Below are positions 25,165-33,085 of a DNA stretch of 64,000 bases, piece by piece (the stretch's first letter is position 1; every line of letters starts with the position of its first letter). The DNA is taken from assembly GCA_963664605.1 (NCBI GenBank), contig OY761536.1, positions 3,720,001 to 3,784,000 of the forward strand. Direction: 5' to 3'. Both the position numbers and the translations under genes were made by a program. The notes beneath the pieces were generated by a model that was given only the letters and a program-made list of their open reading frames with translations, ran no database searches and was not told the origin of the DNA. Source of the DNA: JAHOYW01 sp963664605. Lineage in GTDB: Bacteria; Verrucomicrobiota; Lentisphaeria; Victivallales; Victivallaceae.

Positions 25165-26132
25165 CAAACCGGGTAAAACTTCAAGACATTGCAGAACGGG
25201 CAAAAGTCTCATTGACCGCCGCCTCGATGTTTATCAACGGAAAAGCAAAAAAATATCATCTTGCCGACGCCACTTGTGAACGCATAGAAAAGGCTATCAG
25301 AGAACTCAATTATGTCCCTAACATTCACGCCCGTGCTATCGCCTCAAAACGCACTCTGCTGCTCGGTATGATTATCAGCAGCGACATCGGTACATCCTTC
25401 TGGCTGAATATTCTAAGCGGTATTGAAGAAGTCATCGCCAAGGAACATTACCATATGATCCTGTCTGTTTCGCACGAAGACCCGGCCAAAGAATTAGCCT
25501 CTATTGAATTCATGCTCAACAAAGGTATTGACGGCCTGCTGATAAGCACGCTGCCGGGGAAAAATGACAATCATAATTTTCTCCGCAAACTGAATAAACG
25601 CATGCCGGTAGTAACCGTCAACCAGAAAGTAAAAGGTATTTCCGGCGCGTTCAATGACAATTATACCGGAGGGGAACTCGCTGCCAAATGCCTTCTGGAA
25701 AACGGTCATAAACGTATCGCTTATATCGGAACGACAAATATTCCGCGCGTAATTGCGTTTAATGATTATCTAAGCAAAAATAATGTCGGGTATAGCGAAT
25801 TTGCAACAGCTAAGGAATTTATCAAAAACCACAAAAAATTTGATGCCGTATTTTGTTTCAGCGACTATGTAGCCCTGGAACTTTACAACCGTGCCGGAGC
25901 TGAAAATATAAATATACCACAGGAATTTTCAGTAATAGGCTATGATAATATGGAGTTTGTCCAGTTCACCCGTCCGCGCCTGACTACAATAGAGCAGTGC
26001 AAAAAAGAAATCGGCATCAGTGCGGGTAAAATAATAATGAAAGCTTTAAAATCGGACACTTCCCATCCGGAAATCATTCAAAAGGTATTCAAACCAAAAT
26101 TAATCCCGGCAGAAAGTGTCAAAACGCTTTGA
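25161..26132 (+). CDS. LacI-family transcriptional regulator
   Basis: A 323-residue repressor. The N-terminal HTH runs over about residues 5-60 (KLQDIAERAKVSLTAASMFINGKAKKY), with the hinge NIHARAIASKRT. A periplasmic-binding-protein-like sensor domain follows (LLLGMIISSD onward). The recognition helix is slightly atypical (SLTAASMFINGK, where many have TVSRVLN). It overlaps the epimerase stop by 4 bases (ATGA), so the two are translationally coupled. The perfect palindrome at 23936 is its probable target, giving a self-controlled sugar operon. The inducer is unknown, perhaps an epimerase substrate. Confidence 0.9.
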   Translation: MTNRVKLQDIAERAKVSLTAASMFINGKAKKYHLADATCERIEKAIRELNYVPNIHARAIASKRTLLLGMIISSDIGTSFWLNILSGIEEVIAKEHYHMILSVSHEDPAKELASIEFMLNKGIDGLLISTLPGKNDNHNFLRKLNKRMPVVTVNQKVKGISGAFNDNYTGGELAAKCLLENGHKRIAYIGTTNIPRVIAFNDYLSKNNVGYSEFATAKEFIKNHKKFDAVFCFSDYVALELYNRAGAENINIPQEFSVIGYDNMEFVQFTRPRLTTIEQCKKEIGISAGKIIMKALKSDTSHPEIIQKVFKPKLIPAESVKTL

Positions 26133-26136
26133 AATA

Positions 26137-26679
26137 TTACCAGTTAAGCTTAGGGTCCCTGAGAATTATTTTCAATCTTTTATTTATTCTCTCATCTTTT
26201 TTGGATTTGATTTCCGCAAGCCTTTTCTCCGCCTTTTCCAGTCTTTCTTTCAAAGCGGCTACTCTTTTAGCCTCGGCATTGATTCTGCGTTCATAAGCTT
26301 TTGAAACATATTCACTTATCGCTTTAAGTATTTCCGGGTCTTTAGTCTTGCGGTATTCCGTAACCATCTTTCTGAACTTTTCACGTTCTGCTTTGACGTC
26401 ACTGCGGATTTTTTCACGAAGTTCCTTGCTTTTAGCTTCAAAAGCTTCAGGATCTGTTCTTCTCAGTTTCCTGATTTTATCGAATTCCTTGGAATATTTT
26501 TCCCTGACCAGCAAATCCACTCCGTCATTGGGGCGGCGCCTTTTTTTATTATTTTGCTGTTTTTTAGTAGTTTCTTTAGTATTTGTGATAGTTTTATCGC
26601 TAGTATCCTCCGCATCAACAACGCCGCAAAGACCAAGAAAACAGACCATACTCAAGCAAAAAAATAATTGATTTTTCAT
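26137..26679 (-). CDS. Secreted, highly charged helical protein
   Basis: The 180-residue product has a signal peptide (residues 1 to about 23, hydrophobic FFCLSMVCFLGLCGVVDA). A Thr/Lys/Asn-rich linker follows, then about 130 residues of charged alpha-helix (KEFDKIRKLRR, KERLEKAEKRLAEIKSKKDERIN). This suggests a periplasmic coiled coil. No family is recognised. It ends only 4 bases from the stop of the convergent LacI gene. Its signal-plus-charged-helix design resembles the small protein at 45804. Confidence 0.65.
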   Translation of the reverse strand: MKNQLFFCLSMVCFLGLCGVVDAEDTSDKTITNTKETTKKQQNNKKRRRPNDGVDLLVREKYSKEFDKIRKLRRTDPEAFEAKSKELREKIRSDVKAEREKFRKMVTEYRKTKDPEILKAISEYVSKAYERRINAEAKRVAALKERLEKAEKRLAEIKSKKDERINKRLKIILRDPKLNW

Positions 26680-26831
26680 TTCATCTATTCCGTCATTATA
26701 TAAGCATTATATAAAGTAAACGTACAGGAAATAACGATTATTGCAAGAAAAATATTTTTTTCAGGATTTTTTCAATAGCAATAAGCAAGAAATATCTTTA
26801 TCACTCCTTTTTAGTATTGACTTATTGTAAG

Positions 26832-26866
26832 CAAAAAAAAGACGCGGGGTTTAATCCGCGTCTTTT
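26832..26866 (-). terminator. Terminator of the dnaK-groESL genes
   Basis: On the minus strand AAAAGACGCGG (26866-26856), an 8-base loop and CCGCGTCTTTT (26847-26837) run into an 8-base T-run. It lies 26 bases after the groEL stop. Confidence 0.93.
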
Positions 26867-26891
26867 GGAGTGTCTGTTTGAAACAGGTGGC

Positions 26892-28541
26892 TTACATCAT
26901 GCCGCCCATTCCACCCATGCCGCCCATGCCGCCACCCATTGGAGGCATTGCAGGAGCTGCTGAACTTTCTTCTTTTATATCTGTAATCATGCACTCTGTA
27001 GTTAAGAGCAATCCAGAGATGGAAGAAGCATTCTGCAGAGCAGAACGAGTCACTTTAGTAGGATCAATGATACCGCATTTGAGCATATCAACATATTCGC
27101 CAGTAGCGACATCAAAACCTTCGGTGTCTTTCATTTCGCCAACTTTCTGTACGATGATACTTCCTTCGTATCCACCGTTGGAAGCAAGATGACGGATAGG
27201 TTCTTCGATAGCACGCAGAACAATGTCAGCGCCAACAGCCTGATCGCCAGTCAATTTGAGTTTGGCAAGAGCTTTTGCAGCGCGGAGCAGTGCAATACCG
27301 CCACCAGGGACAATACCTTCGTCAACCGCAGCGCGAGTCGCGTGTAACGCGTCTTCAACACGGTCTTTCTTTTCTTTCATTTCAGTTTCAGTAGCAGCGC
27401 CAACGTTGATGACAGCTACGCCGCCAGCGAGTTTAGCGAGGCGTTCCTGAAGTTTTTCGCGATCGTAGTCAGAAGAAGTTTCTTCAATCTCACGACGGAT
27501 AACGCCAACCCTGCCCATGATGGCAGCTTGAGTACCAGCGCCTTCAACGATAGTAGTGTTTTCTTTATCAACAGTTACACGTTTAGCTTTACCGAGTTGG
27601 TCGATAGTAACGTTTTCAAGCTTAAGCCCAAGGTCTTCAGTGATGCAAGTACCGCCAGTAAGAATAGCAATGTCTTCGAGCATAGCTTTACGACGATCTC
27701 CAAAACCGGGGGCTTTGACCGCGCAAACGTTCAAAGTACCGCGCATTTTGTTGATAACCAGAGTAGCGAGAGCTTCACCTTCAATATCTTCAGCGATAAT
27801 GAGGAAAGGTTTGCTTTCTTTAGCAACAGCCTGGAGCAATGGGAGCATGTCGTTAAGGTTACTGATTTTCTTTTCGTGGATGAGGATGTAAGCATCTTCG
27901 AGGTTTGCTTCCATGTCTTCAGCGTCAGTAACGAAATAAGGAGAGAGATAACCTTTATCGAACTGCATACCTTCAACGACGTCGAGAGTAGTTTCGATAG
28001 TTTTGGCTTCTTCAACAGTGATAGTTCCGTCTTTTCCGACTTTATCCATTGCCTGGGCAATGATGTCACCAATAGTTTCGTCACCATTAGCGGAAATAGT
28101 AGCTACTTGAGCAACCTGTTCTGTAGAGTTAACAGCTTTGCTGAGTTTGCAGAGTTCACCAACCATAGCTTCAACAGCTTTGTCAACACCGCGTTTGAGT
28201 TCCATAGGGTTCGCACCGGCAGTAACGTTTTTCAGGCCTTGACGGTAGATAGCTTCCGCAAGGACTGTAGCAGTAGTAGTACCATCACCAGCGATGTCAG
28301 AAGTCTTGCTTGCAACTTCTTTCACCATCTGAGCGCCCATGTTCTGATAAGGGCATTCCAGTTCGATTTCTTTTGCAACAGTCACACCGTCTTTAGTAAC
28401 GCTTGGTGAACCGAATTTTTTATCGATAACGACGTTACGGCCTTTAGGGCCGAGAGTAGTTTTTACAGCTTTGCTAAGCTGAGTAACACCTTCAAGTACC
28501 TGACGGCGGGCTTCATCACCGAATAGTAATTGTTTTGCCAT
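26892..28541 (-). CDS. groL: Chaperonin GroEL (Hsp60)
   Basis: The 549-residue large chaperonin subunit that folds proteins in a double seven-membered ring with GroES. Hallmarks are KTTLGPKGRNVVIDK, the ATP-site GDGTTTATVLAE, the family signature AAVDEGIVPGGGIALL, and a C-terminal Gly-Met tail (GGGMGGMGGMGGMM). It follows groES by 34 bases with AAGGAA before the start, and ends in a strong terminator. No CIRCE element is present, so control probably comes from upstream of dnaK or groES. Confidence 0.98.
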   Translation of the reverse strand: MAKQLLFGDEARRQVLEGVTQLSKAVKTTLGPKGRNVVIDKKFGSPSVTKDGVTVAKEIELECPYQNMGAQMVKEVASKTSDIAGDGTTTATVLAEAIYRQGLKNVTAGANPMELKRGVDKAVEAMVGELCKLSKAVNSTEQVAQVATISANGDETIGDIIAQAMDKVGKDGTITVEEAKTIETTLDVVEGMQFDKGYLSPYFVTDAEDMEANLEDAYILIHEKKISNLNDMLPLLQAVAKESKPFLIIAEDIEGEALATLVINKMRGTLNVCAVKAPGFGDRRKAMLEDIAILTGGTCITEDLGLKLENVTIDQLGKAKRVTVDKENTTIVEGAGTQAAIMGRVGVIRREIEETSSDYDREKLQERLAKLAGGVAVINVGAATETEMKEKKDRVEDALHATRAAVDEGIVPGGGIALLRAAKALAKLKLTGDQAVGADIVLRAIEEPIRHLASNGGYEGSIIVQKVGEMKDTEGFDVATGEYVDMLKCGIIDPTKVTRSALQNASSISGLLLTTECMITDIKEESSAAPAMPPMGGGMGGMGGMGGMM

Positions 28542-28575
28542 AATTAAAAATTCCTTCTTTTTCAGTTATAGTTAA

Positions 28576-28872
28576 TTAAACAAGTACCGCTAAGATATCA
28601 TCAGCGCTAACGAGTTTGTATTCTTTATCTTCAACTTTTACTTCTGTGCCGCCGTATTTGTTAGTCAGAACGAGATCACCGACTTTTACGTCAAAAGCAA
28701 CTTTTTTGCCCTTGTCATCAGTTTTTCCAGTTCCCAGCGCTACTACTTTGTATTCCTGGGGTTTTTCTTTTGCAGAATCAGGAATTACGATACCGCCTTT
28801 TACTTGTTCAGCGACTTCAATGGATTCGAGGAGAACACGGTCTCCAAGAGGTTTTACTTTGACTTGCGCCAT
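28576..28872 (-). CDS. groES: Co-chaperonin GroES
   Basis: The 98-residue lid of the GroEL ring. It shows the family start VKPLGDRVLLES, the mobile loop EVAEQVKGGIVIPDSAKEKPQ and the closing VSADDILAVL. AAAGGAG lies 7 bases before the ATG. The gene sits 93 bases after dnaK on the same strand with no T-run terminator in between, so the three chaperone genes may form one transcript. Confidence 0.97.
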   Translation of the reverse strand: MAQVKVKPLGDRVLLESIEVAEQVKGGIVIPDSAKEKPQEYKVVALGTGKTDDKGKKVAFDVKVGDLVLTNKYGGTEVKVEDKEYKLVSADDILAVLV

Positions 28873-28921
28873 AGTTGTACTCCTTTGGTTTTAGGTTAAT
28901 TGGTTTCTTTTTTATTAAATT

Positions 28922-28956
28922 TCCGGATAGAGCCGCAGAATGCAATTCTATCCGGA
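28922..28956. repeat. Inverted repeat between dnaK and groES
   Basis: TCCGGATAGA (28922-28931) and TCTATCCGGA (28947-28956) form a perfect 10-base stem with a 15-base loop. No T-run follows on the minus strand, so it is more likely a processing, stabilising or partial-termination site than a full terminator. It is not a CIRCE motif. Confidence 0.6.
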
Positions 28957-28965
28957 TTTGATTAC

Positions 28966-30894
28966 TTATTTGTCGTCATCAATGACTTCGGCGTCAACGA
29001 TATTATCGTCATCGTCTTTTTTATTGTCAGCATTTTCAGAGCTTTGTTCAGCTTCCTGCTGGGGCTCACTTTGCGCTCCAGCCTGCTGTTGTTGCTGCTG
29101 CTGTTCGTAGATTTTTTCTCCGAACTTCATTAAATGCTGTTCAACTTCAGTCATCGTAGCCTTCATGCCTTCAGTATCATCAGCTTCAAGCTGCTGCTTG
29201 AGTTTAGCGATACCGTCTTCAACCGGCTTCTTGATGTCGTCAGACATATTTTCTCCATGTTCCTTCAACTGTTTTTCAGTCTGATAGATCATGGAATCGG
29301 CTTTGTTCTTAGTTTCGATCTTATCTTTAGCCGCTTTGTCTTCGTCTGCATGGGCTTTTGCCTCGTCAACCATTTGTTCGATTTCTTCATCGCTCAGGCC
29401 GGAATTCGCGGTAATTGTGATTTTCTGTTCTTTACCGGTTCCCAAATCCTTAGCGGCAACATGCAGAATACCGTTGGCGTCGATATCGAAAGAAACTTCG
29501 ATCTGCGGAATACCACGCGGTGCTGGAGCTATACCGTCCAGACGGAAGCGTCCGATACTCTTATTGGCGCTGGCCATCTCGCGTTCACCCTGCAGGACAT
29601 GAATATCCACTGAAGGCTGATTATCCGCCGCAGTCGAGAATATTTCACTCTTACGGGCAGGAATAGTTGTATTGCGTTCAATCAAACGAGTGAATACGCC
29701 GCCCATGGTTTCAATACCCAGTGACAGAGGAGTAACGTCAAGGAGTACAACGTCTTCAACTTCTCCACCGAGGACTCCGCCCTGGATAGCCGCGCCGCAA
29801 GCAACGACTTCATCAGGGTTAACCCCTTTGTGAGGATCTTTGCTGAAGATGGAGCTGGCTGTAGACTGTACTTTAGGCATACGAGTCATACCACCGACCA
29901 TAATTACTTCTTTAACGTCGGAAGTTGAAACTCCAGCGTCTTTCATACAGTTCTGACATGGAGCTTTTGAACGTTCCAGCAAAGGATCGCACCACTGTTC
30001 CAGATCTGAACGGCTGATTGTCATATTCATATGGACAGGACCATCCTGATTCATTGTAATGAACGGCAGGTTGATATCAGAGTTCATGCTGGTTGAGAGC
30101 TCGCATTTAGCTTTTTCAGCAGCTTCTTTAAGACGCTGTAAAGCCTGCGGGTCTTTACGCAGGTCAACATTGTTATCTTTCTTGAAAGTGTCAGCAAGAT
30201 GATCGATGAGGACCTGGTCAAAGTCATCACCACCAAGGTGGGTATCGCCGTTAGTTGCTTTCACTTCAAATACGCCATCTCCAATCTCAAGGATGGATAT
30301 ATCAAAAGTTCCACCACCGAGGTCATATACGGCAATTATTTCTTCTTTATCTTTATCAAGGCCATAAGCCAGAGAAGCCGCTGTAGGTTCATTGATAATA
30401 CGCAGAACTTCGAGTCCGGCGATCTTACCTGCATCTTTAGTAGCCTGACGCTGGCTGTCATTGAAGTAAGCGGGAACTGTGATTACAGCCTGTTTTACTT
30501 CTTCGCCAAGGTATGCTTCGGCATCAGTTTTAAGTTTCTGCAATACCATAGCCGCGATTTCCGGAGGAGAATAAGTCTTATCCTCGACTTTAATGTGCGC
30601 GTCGCCATTTTTAGCCTTTACCACTTCGTAAGGCACGAGATGTCTTTCATCGCCGACTTCATCAAATTTACGTCCCATGAAGCGTTTTACAGAAAACACT
30701 GTGTGCTTAGGATTGGTGACCGCCTGACGTTTCGCGGTTTGTCCAACCAGTCTTTCTCCGTTTTTTGTGAAAGCTACGATTGATGGTGTTGTGCGATTCC
30801 CTTCCGTATTCGGAATAACTTTCGCTTCACCATGTTCCATCACAGCCATACAGCTGTTAGTAGTACCAAGGTCAATTCCAAGTATTTTACCCAT
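28966..30894 (-). CDS. dnaK: Chaperone DnaK (Hsp70)
   Basis: The 642-residue Hsp70. The ATPase domain has GIDLGTTNSCMAV, IFDLGGGTFD-type YDLGGGTFDISILEIG, and VGGMTRMPKVQ. The linker VLLDVTPLSLGIETMGG and a substrate domain follow, and the acidic C-terminus holds a Gln run (about residue 600) and ends in VIDDDK. AAGGAGA precedes the ATG. dnaJ and grpE are not adjacent. Upstream lies an exact sigma-54 consensus and other regulatory structure, unusual for a heat-shock gene; groES-groEL follow and may be cotranscribed. Confidence 0.98.
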   Translation of the reverse strand: MGKILGIDLGTTNSCMAVMEHGEAKVIPNTEGNRTTPSIVAFTKNGERLVGQTAKRQAVTNPKHTVFSVKRFMGRKFDEVGDERHLVPYEVVKAKNGDAHIKVEDKTYSPPEIAAMVLQKLKTDAEAYLGEEVKQAVITVPAYFNDSQRQATKDAGKIAGLEVLRIINEPTAASLAYGLDKDKEEIIAVYDLGGGTFDISILEIGDGVFEVKATNGDTHLGGDDFDQVLIDHLADTFKKDNNVDLRKDPQALQRLKEAAEKAKCELSTSMNSDINLPFITMNQDGPVHMNMTISRSDLEQWCDPLLERSKAPCQNCMKDAGVSTSDVKEVIMVGGMTRMPKVQSTASSIFSKDPHKGVNPDEVVACGAAIQGGVLGGEVEDVVLLDVTPLSLGIETMGGVFTRLIERNTTIPARKSEIFSTAADNQPSVDIHVLQGEREMASANKSIGRFRLDGIAPAPRGIPQIEVSFDIDANGILHVAAKDLGTGKEQKITITANSGLSDEEIEQMVDEAKAHADEDKAAKDKIETKNKADSMIYQTEKQLKEHGENMSDDIKKPVEDGIAKLKQQLEADDTEGMKATMTEVEQHLMKFGEKIYEQQQQQQQAGAQSEPQQEAEQSSENADNKKDDDDNIVDAEVIDDDK

Positions 30895-30914
30895 ATTAAA
30901 GGTCTCCTTTTGTA

Positions 30915-30932
30915 ACAGAGCACCAGCTCTGT
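30915..30932 (-). promoter_or_regulatory. Hairpin just before the dnaK ribosome site
   Basis: On the minus strand ACAGAGC (30932-30926), loop TGGT and GCTCTGT (30921-30915) form a perfect 7-base stem that ends about 5 bases before the AAGGAG. It could limit ribosome access or stabilise the 5' end. Read on the plus strand it is followed by TTTTTT, so it could also stop antisense transcripts. Confidence 0.6.
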
Positions 30933-30985
30933 TTTTTAGCTTTTTATATTTTTTGTAAAATTTTATTATTACGAGATATTATATG

Positions 30986-31003
30986 TAGCAATACCCGTGC
31001 CAA
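30986..31003 (-). promoter_or_regulatory. Sigma-54 promoter upstream of dnaK
   Basis: The minus strand reads TTGGCACGGGTATTGCTA. This matches the consensus YTGGCACGrNNNTTGCW at every defined position, with GG and GC exactly ten bases apart. The predicted start is about 12 bases downstream, giving a leader of about 80 bases. A sigma-70 TATAAT at 30983-30978 lies just after it but has no well-placed -35 box. Confidence 0.75.
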
Positions 31004-31014
31004 TTTTAATCTTT

Positions 31015-31106
31015 TAATAAAAAAGGCGGATGTAACGCCTTCGTGGTCAAGCGGTGGAAAACGCTTGTCGCTAATTCTCCAATGAGCGAAACTTAAGCAA
31101 CGAAGG
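31015..31106 (-). ncRNA. Candidate structured leader RNA with terminator upstream of dnaK
   Basis: Three stems nest as a three-way junction: outer CCTTCGT (31038-31044) with ACGAAGG (31100-31106), and inside it CAAGCG (31048-31053) with CGCTTG (31062-31067) and TCGCT (31068-31072) with AGCGA (31085-31089). On the minus strand the outer 3' arm overlaps a terminator stem, AAGGCG (31041-31036) with CGCCTT (31028-31023), followed by a T-run to 31015. The two pairings exclude each other, as in a riboswitch or attenuator. No known family recognised. The whole gap 30895-31409 has no convincing gene. Confidence 0.45.
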
Positions 31107-31205
31107 AGCGCATTAGACCCAATCCTTACTCGGATAGCAAGGCTTTTTTGAAAGAGCAGAGCGGTTAAAAAAAAAGATGCGAGCGGTCGAACGGTCACGC
31201 ACAAC

Positions 31206-31253
31206 TGTGCCAAACCACTGTGCCATGGCACACTACTGCGACAAAATGGCACA
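31206..31253. promoter_or_regulatory. Cluster of four TGTGCCA half-sites
   Basis: TGTGCCA occurs at 31206 and 31219, its complement TGGCACA at 31226 and 31247. The middle two abut as a perfect 14-base palindrome, TGTGCCATGGCACA (31219-31232). The cluster lies 200-250 bases upstream of the sigma-54 motif, a usual distance for an enhancer-binding activator. Confidence 0.55.
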
Positions 31254-31264
31254 CATTAAAATAT

Positions 31265-31293
31265 TTGACAATACTTACATAGTCTAATATATT
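31265..31293 (+). promoter_or_regulatory. Plus-strand promoter-like sequence without a clear gene
   Basis: TTGACA (31265-31270), a 17-base spacer and TATATT (31288-31293). It points into the 3' end of the convergent aminotransferase gene. The only plus-strand frame beyond it is short and largely antisense to that gene, so an antisense RNA is possible. Confidence 0.4.
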
Positions 31294-31409
31294 CAGAATG
31301 AAGATTGCATGACACAATATATTTTTATTTTTGACAATTCTTTACGCACTAGTATGAAGGTATTTTTTAAATTTACGCTCCTCTGTCGCTTGCTGTTAGT
31401 CGGTTTCGA

Positions 31410-32603
31410 TTACTTTTTTATTTTTTCCACAGCTTTCTTGAAGCCCGGCCCGGCTTTCTCGATGACGTTTTTATCCACGCAGAAAGTCAGACGGAAATAT
31501 CCGGGGTAGCCGAAGCCCCTGCCGGGAACCGCTAAAATATTTTCTTTGAGTAATGCATTTACGAATTCAACATCATCCTCAATTGGAGATTTGGCAAAGA
31601 AATAAAAAGCCCCTTTCGGCAGAGTGTATTCGATCCCGGCGTTATCCAAAGCTTTCGCCATCGCGTTACGGCGCTGACGGTAAATATCGACATCCACCTC
31701 TGAGTTAACACATAAAGTAAGAATTTTCTGCGCAACAGCCGGGGCATTGACATATCCAAGTATACGATTGGTCATGACTACGCCGTTATGCAATTTCTGC
31801 ACATTCTCAATCTTCGGGTTGAGCGCCACATAACCTATCCTGGCTCCAGCCAAAGACAGACTTTTGGAAAATGACCCCATAATTACGCTATGCTTATAAA
31901 GTTCAAATACAGACGGCAGCTCAAGATTGTCATAGTTAAGGAAACGGTAAGGTTCGTCTGAAACCAGATAAATGACTCGTCCAGTCTTTTTAGAATGCCT
32001 TTCCATAGCTTCAGCCAAAGCTGTAAGCTCCTCCCGGGTATAAATCTGCCCTGTAGGGTTGTTCGGTGAATTTATGATAACAGCACGGGTTTTGTCGGTA
32101 AAAGCTTTCTCCAAAGCCGGAACATCCAGTTCAAAGGTCAAAGGTTTCGAGTCTACCGGAACCAATTTGGCATTGACGTTCCCGGCATAAAAACCGTATT
32201 CAACAAAATAAGGAGCCGGACAAACCACTTCATCATCCATCTCTATTACCGCACGGAAAAAAGCGTTTATAGCGCCCGCCGCACCGCAGGTAAGGATTAA
32301 ATCTTTCGCCTGAATATCTTCCCCCTGGGTTCTGCTCAAATAACCCGCCAGGGCTTCGCGCGCTTCAGGATAACCGGCATTAGGCATATAGCCAAGCGAA
32401 AAAGCTTCTGAAGCACTGTCCGCGACTTCGTGCAAAGCCTGCCCGACGCTGTCCGGCGGCGGCAAGTCAGGGTTGCCTAAACTGAAGTCATAAACATTCT
32501 CAGCGCCATATTTTTTCTTAAGTTCAATCCCCTGTTCAAACATTTTCCTTATCCAGGATGAACTTTCCATATAATTTTCTATTTGAGTCGAAAGCAGTGT
32601 CAT
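31410..32603 (-). CDS. Class I/II PLP-dependent aminotransferase
   Basis: A 397-residue fold-type I aminotransferase of the aspartate aminotransferase superfamily. Lys247 in GSFSKSLSLAGARIGY binds pyridoxal phosphate. Asn181 (INSPNNPTG), Asp216 and Tyr219 (VSDEPYR) complete the cofactor site, and the C-terminal Arg in YFRLTF would bind the substrate carboxylate. The amino acid substrate cannot be told from sequence. It is isolated, downstream of a 142-base gap from the terminase pair (divergent), and its end faces the dnaK regulatory region. Confidence 0.88.
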   Translation of the reverse strand: MTLLSTQIENYMESSSWIRKMFEQGIELKKKYGAENVYDFSLGNPDLPPPDSVGQALHEVADSASEAFSLGYMPNAGYPEAREALAGYLSRTQGEDIQAKDLILTCGAAGAINAFFRAVIEMDDEVVCPAPYFVEYGFYAGNVNAKLVPVDSKPLTFELDVPALEKAFTDKTRAVIINSPNNPTGQIYTREELTALAEAMERHSKKTGRVIYLVSDEPYRFLNYDNLELPSVFELYKHSVIMGSFSKSLSLAGARIGYVALNPKIENVQKLHNGVVMTNRILGYVNAPAVAQKILTLCVNSEVDVDIYRQRRNAMAKALDNAGIEYTLPKGAFYFFAKSPIEDDVEFVNALLKENILAVPGRGFGYPGYFRLTFCVDKNVIEKAGPGFKKAVEKIKK

Positions 32604-32745
32604 AGTAAATACCTGTAAGTTTATTAATACTTAAATTTACCACTCAAAGCATTGCTTTCAAATCACATCTGTAAAAAAAGAGCTTATTAAAGTTGACATT
32701 TACCTCAAAGATGAAACGTAAACTTTTAATAAATCAGGTTAAAAT

Positions 32746-33045
32746 ATGAAAAAGAAACATATTGAAAAAAATGAGAATATAAACCCCGCTAAACAGGCTG
32801 AAGACGCTCTGCTTAAACGAGCCTTGGGTTTTAAACAGAAGGAGATTCATTCAGAGGATATAGTTGACAAAAAAACCGGGGAGCAGTTGGAACTTTTGAA
32901 GCGGCGTATCGTCAGTAAAGAGGTGGCGCCCGATGTCCGTGCTCTCCTTTTCTGGCTCAAAAACCGTTGTCCGCAGCGCTGGAGCGAAAAGCAGCCGGAA
33001 AACAAATATGATCTCGAACTGGATGAAGATGAAAAGGATTTATAG
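32746..33045 (+). CDS. Phage terminase small subunit-like protein
   Basis: A 99-residue, charged protein. The C-terminal half reads EVAPDVRALLFWLKNRCPQRWSEK. That closely follows the 'PD--A--FWLKNR-P--W--K' ending common in phage small terminase subunits, which bind packaging sites on DNA. It also has the LLKRALGFKQKE stretch seen in that group. It lies 40 bases upstream of the large subunit on the same strand, the standard order. The N-terminal HTH is short or missing, so it may be a truncated form. Confidence 0.65.
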   Translation: MKKKHIEKNENINPAKQAEDALLKRALGFKQKEIHSEDIVDKKTGEQLELLKRRIVSKEVAPDVRALLFWLKNRCPQRWSEKQPENKYDLELDEDEKDL

Positions 33046-33085
33046 GCCGGCGCTTACAAGTACAAAAAAATCAGGAATATAGAAG

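Noticed and set aside
27528..28409. Plus-strand open frame of 293 codons opposite groEL
   Set aside because: It is a shadow of the highly codon-biased groEL gene; low-complexity Ser/Phe-rich product, no ribosome site.
30978..30983. A sigma-70 promoter for dnaK using TATAAT
   Set aside because: The -10 box is good, but the best -35 (TTGGCA) is only 14 bases away; kept as an alternative to the sigma-54 reading, not called as a feature.
30895..31010. CIRCE/HrcA operator for dnaK or groES
   Set aside because: I looked for TTAGCACTC-N9-GAGTGCTAA upstream of dnaK, groES and htpG and found none.
30944..31252. Minus-strand open frame of 102 codons upstream of dnaK
   Set aside because: No ribosome site, odd composition, and it crosses the half-sites, three-way junction, terminator and sigma-54 motif.
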